Assembly: GCA_905209865.1 (NCBI GenBank)
Contig: CAJLUP010000040.1
Span: forward strand, 1-13,532
Direction: 5' to 3'
Origin: an uncultured Lachnospiraceae bacterium
GTDB lineage: Bacteria > Bacillota > Clostridia > Lachnospirales > Lachnospiraceae
DNA length: 13,532 nt
Of the stretch, positions 5,691-13,532 are shown piece after piece. The position numbers and the translations under genes are program-made. A model generated the notes under the pieces. The model was not told the origin of the DNA. It worked only from the letters and a program-made list of their open reading frames with translations, and made no database searches. How positions within the stretch are numbered: position 1 is the first letter of the stretch; each line of letters starts with the position of its first letter.

Positions 5691-7140
5691 ATATCAATTT
5701 ATATCTAACCGTAAGATTTTCGGGAACATGCGCTTCTGCGTGATCCTCTGTACGATGCTGGCAGGGCTGATCCCCTGCCTTGCAACGCTTTTCGGGATCG
5801 TAAGATTTTACGAGTCGCGGGCGGTCGAACTTCGGACTGCGGAAATTCAAAATCAGTGTACCATATTAAGTAATCAGCTTTCGGCATACGGCTATCTTTC
5901 AGATCCGACCTCGGAAGTGATCGATTCCAATCTGACCCAACTGACTAATATCTATAACGGCAGGGTAATGATCATGGATGAAGATCTGTGCGTGATAAAA
6001 GATACATATAATCTTGATGAAGGCAAGACAAATGTATCAGAGAATGTTGTGCGCTGTATGAAGGCAGAGCCGACGAATCATTATGACAAAAAGAATCATT
6101 ACATCGAAGTGACGTCTCCGATCAATCTTCCGGGAAAGAAGAAAATAGACGGTGTGATTTTGGCAAGTGTGTCTACGGACAGCATAGAAGTTACGAAACA
6201 GGTATTTTATACACACGGCGGCGTTGTCGTCGGAATCGCAGCGATTCTTCTGGCTGTTTTTGGGGTGGCTCTGGCGAATAAGCTTGTGAAACCAATCCAT
6301 AAGATTACAGGAGCGATTGAGAACGTGAGCGAGGGATACAGCGATGATGTTTTGCATGTAGATACGTTTGCGGAGACGAGTCAGTTAAGCGAAGCCTTTA
6401 ACAAGATGCTCGGCAGGCTGAAACAGTTGGACGATTCCAGAGAAGAATTTGTTTCGAATGTTTCCCATGAACTAAAGACGCCGATGACGTCGATGAAAGT
6501 ATTGGCAGATTCGCTTCTTGAGCAGGAAGGTCTTCCGGTGGAGATGTACCGTGAATTTATGGAAGATATTGCGAAAGAGATCGACAGAGAAAATCAGATC
6601 ATAACCGATCTGCTCTCGCTTGTGAAAATGAACCGTACAGGACAGACGATGAATATTCAGCAGGTGAATATCAATGATTTGCTTGAACAGATTTTAAAAC
6701 GGCTCAAACCGATTGCGGAGAAGAAAAATGTGGAGATGGTTTTGGAAAGCTTCCGACCGGTGAGTGCAGAGATCGACGAGACGAAATTTACGCTTGCTGT
6801 TTCTAATCTTGTGGAAAATGCAATCAAGTACAATCATGAAAACGGCTGGGTTCATGTGTCCTTGAATGCCGATCATAAATATTTTTATCTGAAAGTGGAA
6901 GATTCGGGACTGGGAATACCGCAGGAAGACCAGGCGCATATATTTGAACGATTTTATCGGGTGGACAAGTCTCATTCCAGAGAGATCGGAGGAACTGGCT
7001 TAGGCCTTGCGATTGCAAGAAATGCGGTTATCGTTCATCGAGGTTCCATCAAAGTGTATAGTGAGGAAGGCGAAGGAACAACCTTTACGGTTCGTATTCC
7101 GCTGATCTACACGACAGTGCCGGAAGGAGTGGGAAGATGA
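5635..7140 (+). CDS. HAMP-domain sensor histidine kinase
   Basis: This is the membrane kinase partner of the response regulator encoded upstream. Counting 501 residues from the GTG at 5635, the order is: a basic N-terminal tail, transmembrane helix 1 (about 34-56), an extracytoplasmic sensor region of about 135 residues, helix 2 (about 194-214), HAMP (about 215-267), the dimerisation/phosphotransfer domain with VSNVSHELKTP and phosphoacceptor His278, and the ATPase domain with the N box NLVENAIKYN (391-400), DSGLGIP (423-429) and GGTGLGLAI (452-460). All catalytic boxes are intact. The sensor domain was not recognised. The start is uncertain: GTG 5635 and ATG 5647 lack good ribosome sites, whereas a strong GGGGAG (5662-5667) precedes only ATT codons, and ATG 5728 would remove the basic tail. 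The gene overlaps the regulator gene by up to 56 bases and the lipoprotein gene by four. Confidence 0.92.
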   Translation: MNRNMYIRSGEWVIISKIKYQFISNRKIFGNMRFCVILCTMLAGLIPCLATLFGIVRFYESRAVELRTAEIQNQCTILSNQLSAYGYLSDPTSEVIDSNLTQLTNIYNGRVMIMDEDLCVIKDTYNLDEGKTNVSENVVRCMKAEPTNHYDKKNHYIEVTSPINLPGKKKIDGVILASVSTDSIEVTKQVFYTHGGVVVGIAAILLAVFGVALANKLVKPIHKITGAIENVSEGYSDDVLHVDTFAETSQLSEAFNKMLGRLKQLDDSREEFVSNVSHELKTPMTSMKVLADSLLEQEGLPVEMYREFMEDIAKEIDRENQIITDLLSLVKMNRTGQTMNIQQVNINDLLEQILKRLKPIAEKKNVEMVLESFRPVSAEIDETKFTLAVSNLVENAIKYNHENGWVHVSLNADHKYFYLKVEDSGLGIPQEDQAHIFERFYRVDKSHSREIGGTGLGLAIARNAVIVHRGSIKVYSEEGEGTTFTVRIPLIYTTVPEGVGR

Positions 7141-8102
7141 AAAGAAACAGGAAACTTGCAGTTGTAATCTGCATCTGTCTTATTCTGTCGTTGTGTCTGC
7201 CCCTGTTTCTTTCGGGCTGCGGTGGAAAAGGAAAAAAAGATTCCGAGATGTCGGTTTACTATCTTAATGAAGACAGAACCGGACTTGTTAAAGTGCCGTA
7301 CGAGAAAGAGACGGACGATGGGAAGATGACTGAGGAAGAGATCTGTAATACAGCAAAAGATATGTTGGAGACACTTCGGAAACCTTCGGAAAAAATCGAA
7401 TATGTTCCGCCTATTCCGAATGAGGTGAAGGTGCAGAAATACGAGCTTCGGGGAAGTATTTTAGATGTAGATTTCAGTAAAGCTTATTTGGAAGTCAACA
7501 GTTTGGAGGAAAAACTGATGCGGGCATCTATTGTTCGATCGCTTTTGGAAATCGGAGGAGTCAACGCGGTCTTGTTTACGATCGACGGGGAATCTTTGAA
7601 AGACGGTAAAGGCAATGCGGTGGGGCTTATGACAGAAGATGATTTCGTGGAAACTGCCGGATCATCTCCAAGCGCCTATCAGACCGTGGAACTGACTTTG
7701 TATTTTGCAAATGAGAGCGGTGACAAACTCGTACCACAGACAGTTACGGCAAGGTACAACAGTAATTTGTCGAAAGGGAAGATGATCGTAGAAAAATTAA
7801 TGCAGGGGCCTGAGAGCGGAGCGTACCCTACGATCAATTCCAATGCGAATCTGCTAGGTGTGACGATTAAAGATAATATTTGTTATGTGAATTTTGACAG
7901 TACGTTCTTGACAGGAGAGTATGATATCTTGCCGAAACTTACTATTTATTCGATCGTAAATTCGCTTGTTGAGGGAACAGAGGCGACGCAGGTTCAGATT
8001 ACGATTAACGGAGAGTCGAAAGCCAAGTATATGGGAGCAGTAGATCTTTCACAGCCATTGGAGGAAGATCTGGATTTGATCGCAGCCGACGATCAGGAAT
8101 GA
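7137..8102 (+). CDS. GerMN-domain lipoprotein
   Basis: This is a 321-residue exported lipoprotein. A basic start, a hydrophobic stretch and the lipobox LSGC put lipid-modified Cys28 at the mature N-terminus, so the protein should sit on the outer face of the membrane. Two repeats of the GerMN fold follow, about residues 38-170 and 183-305. The second has the clearer signature, with NLLGVTIKDNICYVNFDS. GerMN domains occur in spore-germination GerM and in actinobacterial LpqB. LpqB is encoded beside the MtrA/MtrB two-component system and contacts the kinase. Here too the gene directly follows a regulator/kinase pair and starts in an ATGA overlap with the kinase gene, so a role in modulating the kinase is plausible but inferred. 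It ends in an ATGA overlap with comEC. A sporulation role is possible but not supported by the neighbours. Confidence 0.9.
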   Translation: MKRNRKLAVVICICLILSLCLPLFLSGCGGKGKKDSEMSVYYLNEDRTGLVKVPYEKETDDGKMTEEEICNTAKDMLETLRKPSEKIEYVPPIPNEVKVQKYELRGSILDVDFSKAYLEVNSLEEKLMRASIVRSLLEIGGVNAVLFTIDGESLKDGKGNAVGLMTEDDFVETAGSSPSAYQTVELTLYFANESGDKLVPQTVTARYNSNLSKGKMIVEKLMQGPESGAYPTINSNANLLGVTIKDNICYVNFDSTFLTGEYDILPKLTIYSIVNSLVEGTEATQVQITINGESKAKYMGAVDLSQPLEEDLDLIAADDQE

Positions 8103-10420
8103 GAAAAAGACCATTATGCATATTTTGTGTGCTGTTTCTTGCAGCACAGGCAGTCCGAGCGCTGTGTTTCGGCGCGGGAGCTTATACTTCCGCGCTGGGG
8201 CAGGCTTTGGAGCAAAAGAAGGAAGAGATCGGTGTTTTGCTGGAAGGAACAGTAGATACGATCGAGGAAAAGAAATCTGTGACGGCAGTTCGTTTAAAGA
8301 AGAATGCCGTATCTTTATTAAATCATGATTATCTGCAAAATTTTTCGCAGGAACTTTCACAAAAAAATCAGGAAAAGATCCTTGTCTATTTGGATAAGGA
8401 GGCAGCAGAGCCGGTTAAGATCGGAAACAGGCTCAGGATAAAAGGAAGGGCGTCTGCATTTGAAACAGCCCGCAATCCGGGGAATTTTGATCAAAAAGCT
8501 TATTATAAAAGGCAGAGGATCTCTGCTTGTGTATGGGCGGATGAATCAGAGATTGTGTCTCGGAAGACAGAGAGGGTCAGACAGTATCTTCATATATTGC
8601 GCCGGAACTGGAAAAGACTTTTTACAGAGTGTCTCGGCGAGTATTATGGAAATGCGATGAGCGCAATTTTGCTCGGGGAAAAGTCAGAATTAGATATCGA
8701 TATGAAGAAGTCATATCAGAAAAACGGCATCGGGCATCTTTTGGCGATATCGGGACTGCACATGTCGTTTATCGGAAGCGGGATCTATCGGATCATGAGA
8801 AAAAGCGGATTAGGATTTATTTTTTCGGGTATGGCAGGAGGCGGTGTGCTTCTTCTGTATACGATCATGACCGGGGGAAGCGTTTCTTCTGTCAGAGCGC
8901 TGATTATGTTTTGTGTACGGATGGGTGCAGAAGCGGCGGGAAGGGACTATGATCTTCCGACGAGTCTTGCGCTTGCCGCGGCATGGATCTGTGCAGAAGA
9001 TCCGTTCTCTTTGACGGACCCCGGATTTTTGTTTTCTTTTGGCGCTCTTTGCGGGATCTGTATGCTGACACCGCTGCTTGAGCATCTGTTTTTCTGCGGT
9101 GGGAAACAGACAGAAGAAAAGCGCAGGATCGGGAAAAAGGCATCCCTGCGGAAAGGGCTTTGCGGAAGTCTTGCAGTCAATCTGTTTTTACTTGGTCCGA
9201 CGCTGTATTTCTATTTTGAAATTCCGCCTTATTCTGTTTTTTTAAATCTGATCGTCATTCCGGCGCTTTCGATCCTTATGGGCGCAGGGATGTTCGGAAC
9301 AGCAGCGATACTCTGCATAAGACCTGTCGGATCTGTTTTGCTGAAGGCGGCAAGTATGGTGTTGTGGCTGTATGACCGGTTGTGCGAAGGGGTGCAGATG
9401 CTTCCGTTTGGCCGGATTATAGCCGGAAAGCCAAGTATAGAACTGCTGGCTGCGTATTATGTGATCTTGATCATTTTGTGGGGAATGTACTGCTGTTTTC
9501 GAAAACGGATCTTCGGATATCTGTTGCTGGGACTGGCGGCGCTGACAGTCTTTTTCTGTAAGACCGGGCACGAAACCGACGGAGAGATCAAGGTGACGGT
9601 ACTGGATGTAGGGCAGGGAGACGGGATTGTGATTTCGGCAGGTAAAGAACGGTTTCTAATCGATGGAGGAAGCAGTGATGTGGAGAAAGTCGGCGCTTAC
9701 CGGATCGAGCCGTATTTACTGTCAGAAGGGGCAGATCATCTGGATTATGTTTTCGTGACTCACGGAGATGAAGATCATATCAGCGGAGTGAGGGAATTAT
9801 TGGAAGGGCAGAAGCTGGGGATTCGGATTAATACTCTTGTGCTTCCGCCAAAGGAATATCAGGGGGAGGAGTTGGAAGAGCTGGCGCGAACGGCAGTCGA
9901 AAACGAAACCCGTGTTATTGTGATGAAAGCCGGAGCGAAGATCTGCCAAAATCAGAATGCAGAAGAAAAAAAGGAAAAAACAGGAGGCGTGATATGGAAA
10001 TGTGTCGGCCCGCCTTCAGAAGGTGTGCCGAATCAGAGGAAGCCGAAAGCAGGAAATGAGGCTTCTCTTGTGCTTGCACTGTCTTACGGGGATTTTGATA
10101 TGCTTTTTACCGGAGATGCAGAAGGAAAAGGAGAAGAGCTCCTCATTGAAAGCGGAGTCTTAAGGGAAAGCGAAGTTTTAAAATGTGCTCATCACGGCTC
10201 GAAAAATTCAGGGGCAGATGCATTTTTGGATCAAGTCAATCCAAAAGCCGCCGTGATCTCTGCCGGTGTGAATAATCGGTATGGGCATCCCCATGAAGAG
10301 ACGGTGAAGAAGTTGAAAGACCGGAATATAAAAGTGTACAATACGCAGATCGGCGGGGCTGTCTGCATTCATTCTGATGGAAGGAAGATGAGGATTGATA
10401 GTTTTCTCTTGTCAAACTGA
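8099..10420 (+). CDS. comEC: DNA internalization competence protein ComEC/Rec2
   Basis: ComEC is the membrane channel that carries single-stranded DNA into competent cells. The 773-residue protein has the full three-part architecture: an N-terminal helix with an OB-like DUF4131 region (about 5-165), a polytopic Competence domain (about 185-490) with the hallmark GIGHLLAISGLHMSFIG from residue 210, and a C-terminal metallo-beta-lactamase domain (about 496-765). That domain keeps its metal-site motifs: TVLDVGQGDG (500-509), THGDEDH with His555, Asp557, Asp559 and His560, and CAHHGSKNSG with His698 and His699. It may degrade the non-transported strand. The gene appears intact with no frameshift, so uptake function may be retained. 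It begins in an ATGA overlap with the lipoprotein gene and has little Shine-Dalgarno of its own, suggesting translational coupling. Confidence 0.95.
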   Translation: MRKRPLCIFCVLFLAAQAVRALCFGAGAYTSALGQALEQKKEEIGVLLEGTVDTIEEKKSVTAVRLKKNAVSLLNHDYLQNFSQELSQKNQEKILVYLDKEAAEPVKIGNRLRIKGRASAFETARNPGNFDQKAYYKRQRISACVWADESEIVSRKTERVRQYLHILRRNWKRLFTECLGEYYGNAMSAILLGEKSELDIDMKKSYQKNGIGHLLAISGLHMSFIGSGIYRIMRKSGLGFIFSGMAGGGVLLLYTIMTGGSVSSVRALIMFCVRMGAEAAGRDYDLPTSLALAAAWICAEDPFSLTDPGFLFSFGALCGICMLTPLLEHLFFCGGKQTEEKRRIGKKASLRKGLCGSLAVNLFLLGPTLYFYFEIPPYSVFLNLIVIPALSILMGAGMFGTAAILCIRPVGSVLLKAASMVLWLYDRLCEGVQMLPFGRIIAGKPSIELLAAYYVILIILWGMYCCFRKRIFGYLLLGLAALTVFFCKTGHETDGEIKVTVLDVGQGDGIVISAGKERFLIDGGSSDVEKVGAYRIEPYLLSEGADHLDYVFVTHGDEDHISGVRELLEGQKLGIRINTLVLPPKEYQGEELEELARTAVENETRVIVMKAGAKICQNQNAEEKKEKTGGVIWKCVGPPSEGVPNQRKPKAGNEASLVLALSYGDFDMLFTGDAEGKGEELLIESGVLRESEVLKCAHHGSKNSGADAFLDQVNPKAAVISAGVNNRYGHPHEETVKKLKDRNIKVYNTQIGGAVCIHSDGRKMRIDSFLLSN

Positions 10421-10438
10421 TCTTTTTTCCTTTATAAT
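10409..10438 (+). promoter_or_regulatory. sigma-A promoter for holA, giving a near-leaderless transcript
   Basis: TTGTCA (-35, 10409-10414) lies in the last codons of comEC and a perfect TATAAT (-10) is at 10433-10438, with an 18-base spacer. Transcription should start near 10444-10445, only three or four bases before the holA ATG at 10448. No Shine-Dalgarno would fit on such a transcript. Confidence 0.62.
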
Positions 10439-10447
10439 ACAAGAGTT

Positions 10448-11440
10448 ATGAAAAGTTTAAATGAAGATTTAAAAACAGGACAATTTAAACAGATTTATCT
10501 TTTATACGGAGAGGAATCTTATTTGAAGCGGCAGTATAAAGAACGTTTCGTTAAAGCGCTGCTTCCGGAAGGGGACACAATGAATTATGCTTCTTATGAC
10601 GGGAAGAATATTGACGTCAGGGAAGTGATCGATTTGGCAGAGACAATGCCGTTTCTCGCACAGCGTCGTCTTCTTGTGTTTGAAGACACCGGATTTTTTA
10701 AAAGTTCGGGAAGCGCCGGAGGGGAGCTGGCAGATTATATCGCTGAGATGTCCCCGTCAGCCTATTTTCTTTTTATTGAAAAAGAAGTAGATAAAAGGAG
10801 CAGGCTGTATAAGGCTGTCAAGGCGAAAGGTCATATTGTCGAATTGACAATTCAGGATGAAAATACGCTTCGGCGCTGGGTTCTCGGGCTTGTAAAGAAA
10901 GAGAAGAAACAGATGGAAGGTGCGGATGCGGCGTATTTTTTGAATAAAGTCGGGACAAATATGGAAAATATCATGCAGGAATTGGAAAAGCTGTTTTGTT
11001 ATACAGAGGACAGAGAGAAGATAACAAGAGCGGATATTGACGCAATTTGTGTGACGCAGATTACGAACCATATTTTCGAGATGGTAAATGCTGTTGCGAA
11101 TAAAGATCAAAAGAAGGCGCTTGACTTATACTATGAACTGCTCGCATTGGATGAACCGCCTATGCGGATTTTGTTCCTGATGACGAGGGAATACCGTCTT
11201 CTCTTTCATGTGAAAGGACTGATGAATCACGGGTATGGAAAGAAAGAGATCGCATCAAAAGCAGGGATTCATCCGTATGCAGCGGGAAGATATATGGACG
11301 AGGCAAGAAGGTATGAATTAGGAGAGCTTCGCAATGTAATGGAAGAAGGGGCGCAGTTTGAGCAAAATGTTAAGACAGGGGTCATGACGGATTCATTGGC
11401 TGTGGAACTTTTCATCGTGAAGCACTCAGCGCGTCAATGA
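10448..11440 (+). CDS. holA: DNA polymerase III delta subunit HolA
   Basis: HolA is the clamp-loader subunit that opens the beta sliding clamp during replication. The 330-residue length is typical. The N-terminal LNEDLKTGQFKQIYLLYGEE is the family opening, and the rest follows the usual pattern of an AAA+-like first domain, a helical lid and a C-terminal collar region. No Walker motif is visible, as expected, because delta does not hydrolyse ATP. The gene has its holA-typical position directly after comEC, 27 bases downstream. No Shine-Dalgarno precedes the ATG; only a weak AAGAG (10441-10445) lies two bases away. No later start would keep the conserved opening. It can be read from the comEC operon or from its own promoter at 10409-10438. 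Confidence 0.92.
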   Translation: MKSLNEDLKTGQFKQIYLLYGEESYLKRQYKERFVKALLPEGDTMNYASYDGKNIDVREVIDLAETMPFLAQRRLLVFEDTGFFKSSGSAGGELADYIAEMSPSAYFLFIEKEVDKRSRLYKAVKAKGHIVELTIQDENTLRRWVLGLVKKEKKQMEGADAAYFLNKVGTNMENIMQELEKLFCYTEDREKITRADIDAICVTQITNHIFEMVNAVANKDQKKALDLYYELLALDEPPMRILFLMTREYRLLFHVKGLMNHGYGKKEIASKAGIHPYAAGRYMDEARRYELGELRNVMEEGAQFEQNVKTGVMTDSLAVELFIVKHSARQ

Positions 11441-11472
11441 GGGAACGATTTGTGCCCGCCCAAAAGGGGGAT

Positions 11473-11500
11473 AACCGCATTTTAAGGGAAACGGTTTTTT
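11473..11500 (+). terminator. weak intrinsic terminator after holA
   Basis: AACCG (11473-11477) pairs with CGGTT (11492-11496). Three inner T-A pairs (11480-11482 with 11489-11491) can extend the stem past a two-base bulge. The run of six T ends at 11500. The stem is short, so termination may be partial, with read-through into lepA. No clear -35/-10 pair is visible between here and the lepA ribosome site. Confidence 0.42.
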
Positions 11501-11548
11501 AATAAGAAAGTATATGAAGTAAAGTATGGAAATAATGGAGGAATCAAA

Positions 11549-13363
11549 TTGTCAGTTATAGATCAGAGTAAAATAAGAAATTTTTGTATCATTGCGCACA
11601 TTGATCATGGTAAATCTACATTGGCAGACAGGATCATTGAGCAGACCGGACTTTTGACAAGCAGAGAGATGCAGTCGCAGGTACTTGATAATATGGAACT
11701 TGAAAGAGAACGTGGAATTACGATCAAGGCACAGACTGTTCGTACCGTATATAAGGCGGACGATGGGGAAGAATATATGTTTAATTTGATCGATACCCCA
11801 GGACATGTGGATTTTAATTATGAAGTTTCCCGAAGCTTGGCTGCCTGTGACGGGGCGATCCTCGTTGTCGATGCTGCGCAGGGTGTGGAAGCACAGACAC
11901 TGGCAAATGTTTATTTGGCGCTGGATCATGATCTTGATGTGATTCCGGTTATTAATAAGATCGATCTCCCAAGTGCAGATCCGGAGAGAGTCAAGGAAGA
12001 GATCGAGGATGTGATCGGTATTGAGGCGGAAGATGCGCCGTTGATTTCTGCGAAGACAGGGCAGAATATCCATGATGTGTTGGAACAGATTGTAAAAAAA
12101 GTTCCGGCGCCGCAAGGAGATCCGAAAGCTCCGTTAAAAGCGCTGATTTTTGATTCTGTTTATGATTCTTATAAAGGAGTTATTGTATTTTGCCGGATCA
12201 AAGAAGGAACAGTAAGGAAAGGGACTCCGATGCTTATGATGGCAACCGGAGCACAGGCTGATGTGGTAGAAGTCGGAACATTCGGGGCGGGAAGATTCAT
12301 CCCCTGTGAAGAACTAAGTGCAGGAATGGTAGGCTATATTACGGCGAGTCTGAAAAATGTGAAAGAGACGCGGGTAGGAGATACTGTGACCGATGCATCA
12401 AGACCGTGTGAGACTCCGCTTCCCGGATATAAGAAGGTAAATCCAATGGTATATTGCGGATTATATCCTGCGGATGGTGCAAAATACCCGGATCTTCGTG
12501 ACGCACTTGAAAAACTTCAGCTTAACGATGCGGCGCTTCAGTTTGAGGCAGAGACGTCAGTGGCTCTCGGTTTCGGATTCCGCTGCGGATTCCTCGGACT
12601 TCTTCATCTTGAGATTATTCAGGAACGTTTGGAAAGAGAATATAATTTGGATCTCGTGACAACTGCGCCGAGTGTAATTTATAAGATCTATAAAACGAAC
12701 GGAGAAGTGATCGAATTGACAAATCCGACGAATATGCCGGATCCGGCAGAAATTGATTACATGGAAGAACCGATGGTAAAAGCAGAGATTATGGTTACGT
12801 CAGAGTATATTGGTGCGATCATGGATCTTTGTCAGGAACGCCGCGGCATCTATCAGGGCATGGAATATATAGAAGAAAAGCGTGCAGTTCTTCATTATCA
12901 CCTGCCGTTAAATGAGATTATCTATGACTTTTTCGACGCATTAAAGTCAAGATCAAGAGGCTATGCATCATTCGATTACGAAATGATGGGATATCAGAAA
13001 TCAGAGCTTGTGAAGCTGGATATCCTTATTAATAAAGAAGAAGTAGATGCATTGTCATTTATTGTGTTTGCAGGAAGCGCTTACGATCGGGGAAGAAAAA
13101 TGTGTGCGAAGCTTAAGGAAGAAATTCCGCGTCAGCTTTTTGAAATTCCGATTCAGGCGGCAGTCGGAAGCAAGATCATTGCCCGTGAGACAGTGAAAGC
13201 GATGCGCAAGGACGTTTTGGCAAAATGTTACGGCGGGGATATTTCCCGTAAGAGAAAACTGCTTGAAAAGCAGAAAGAAGGAAAGAAACGGATGCGTCAG
13301 GTCGGAAGCGTAGAGATTCCGCAGAAAGCATTTATGAGTGTTCTCAAATTGGATGATGAGTAA
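11549..13363 (+). CDS. lepA: translation elongation factor 4 (LepA)
   Basis: EF4 is a ribosome-associated GTPase linked to back-translocation and to initiation or ribosome maturation. The 604-residue length is normal. GTPase motifs are complete: G1 AHIDHGKST (16-24), G2 Thr58 in RERGITIK, G3 DTPGHVDF (82-89), G4 NKID (136-139) and G5 SAK (167-169). EF-G-like domains II, III and V follow. The LepA-specific C-terminal domain carries GGDISRKRKLLEKQKEGKKR (about 555-574). The start is a TTG: GGAGG (11537-11541) lies seven bases before it, and it gives the expected family N-terminus. hemW follows after 18 bases, the usual lepA-hemW pair. The genes that lie between holA and lepA in B. subtilis (rpsT, gpr, spoIIP) are missing here. 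Confidence 0.97.
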   Translation: MSVIDQSKIRNFCIIAHIDHGKSTLADRIIEQTGLLTSREMQSQVLDNMELERERGITIKAQTVRTVYKADDGEEYMFNLIDTPGHVDFNYEVSRSLAACDGAILVVDAAQGVEAQTLANVYLALDHDLDVIPVINKIDLPSADPERVKEEIEDVIGIEAEDAPLISAKTGQNIHDVLEQIVKKVPAPQGDPKAPLKALIFDSVYDSYKGVIVFCRIKEGTVRKGTPMLMMATGAQADVVEVGTFGAGRFIPCEELSAGMVGYITASLKNVKETRVGDTVTDASRPCETPLPGYKKVNPMVYCGLYPADGAKYPDLRDALEKLQLNDAALQFEAETSVALGFGFRCGFLGLLHLEIIQERLEREYNLDLVTTAPSVIYKIYKTNGEVIELTNPTNMPDPAEIDYMEEPMVKAEIMVTSEYIGAIMDLCQERRGIYQGMEYIEEKRAVLHYHLPLNEIIYDFFDALKSRSRGYASFDYEMMGYQKSELVKLDILINKEEVDALSFIVFAGSAYDRGRKMCAKLKEEIPRQLFEIPIQAAVGSKIIARETVKAMRKDVLAKCYGGDISRKRKLLEKQKEGKKRMRQVGSVEIPQKAFMSVLKLDDE

Positions 13364-13381
13364 AAAGAGGTAAGAGCGGCA

Positions 13382-13532
13382 ATGAAAAAAGAGTTAGAGC
13401 TGTATGTGCATATCCCTTTTTGTGTAAGGAAATGTGCATACTGTGATTTTCTTTCATTTCCTGTACGGAAAGAAAATATTTCTGCGTATGTGAAGGCTCT
13501 TGTCAGAGAGATAGAAAGATCGAAAGAGCGTC
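13382..13532 (+). CDS. hemW: heme chaperone HemW (radical SAM), 5' part only
   Basis: Only the first 50 codons are present; the gene runs off the window. The start of a radical SAM domain is clear: ELYVHIPFCVRKCAYCDF, with the CX3CX2C motif at Cys14, Cys18 and Cys21 that holds the 4Fe-4S cluster. HemW was long annotated as an oxygen-independent coproporphyrinogen oxidase but is now regarded as a heme-handling protein. The identification rests on this N-terminus and on the conserved position after lepA. The ATG has GAGG (13367-13370) eleven bases upstream, slightly long but acceptable. Co-transcription with lepA is likely. Confidence 0.88.
   Translation, partial: MKKELELYVHIPFCVRKCAYCDFLSFPVRKENISAYVKALVREIERSKER

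Noticed and set aside
11453..11470. C-rich then G-rich run as a strong terminator or other structure after holA
   Set aside because: CCC-AAAA-GGG gives only a three-pair stem without a T-run. The hairpin at 11473-11500 is the better terminator candidate.
11552..12115. Minus-strand open frame of 187 codons inside lepA
   Set aside because: It lies opposite the conserved LepA GTPase domain and has no recognisable domain or sensible ribosome site. Codon bias of the real gene explains it.

Overview
The window is a stretch of Firmicutes chromosome, most probably from a Lachnospiraceae-type gut clostridium. This rests on moderate G+C, purine-rich Shine-Dalgarno sequences, the protein flavour, and a gene order that follows the Bacillus/Clostridium comEA-comEC-holA-lepA-hemW backbone. 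All genes lie on the + strand. There is no transposase, integrase, CRISPR array, rRNA or tRNA, and no sign of recent transfer. The family is inferred; the genus cannot be fixed by eye.

Region 1 (1-3610) is arginine biosynthesis. A 247-base leader carries an intrinsic-terminator hairpin, preceded by a sequence resembling a decayed T-box. It is followed by argJ, argB and argD, the acetylated-ornithine steps. argC and argF are not beside them in this window. ArgJ recycles the acetyl group, ArgB phosphorylates N-acetylglutamate, and ArgD makes N-acetylornithine. ArgB has the N-terminal helix typical of arginine-inhibited enzymes.

Region 2 (3692-4123) is a single small YdcZ/DUF606-type membrane transporter gene. 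An AT-rich gap follows, holding a good sigma-A promoter (4220-4248) and upstream direct repeats that could be response-regulator sites.

Region 3 (4304-10420) is a DNA-uptake locus with a signalling module inside it: a ComEA-like SLBB+HhH protein with a lipoprotein signal, an OmpR-type response regulator, a HAMP histidine kinase, a GerMN-domain lipoprotein and ComEC/Rec2. From the regulator to comEC the genes overlap, so they are probably co-transcribed and translationally coupled. The RR-HK-GerMN lipoprotein order is the same as mtrA-mtrB-lpqB of Actinobacteria, here placed between the two DNA-uptake genes. The comEA Shine-Dalgarno lies inside a 10-bp hairpin, which suggests translational control.

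Region 4 (10409-13532) is housekeeping. holA (DNA polymerase III delta) has its own promoter so close to the ATG that its mRNA should be nearly leaderless. A weak terminator follows, then lepA (EF4, TTG start) and the beginning of hemW. In Bacillus subtilis, rpsT, gpr and spoIIP lie between holA and lepA. Here only 108 bases separate them, so those genes have moved or been lost.

The best candidate for an under-described system is the comEA / two-component / GerMN-lipoprotein / comEC cluster with its switch-like leader. Individually its parts are known families.
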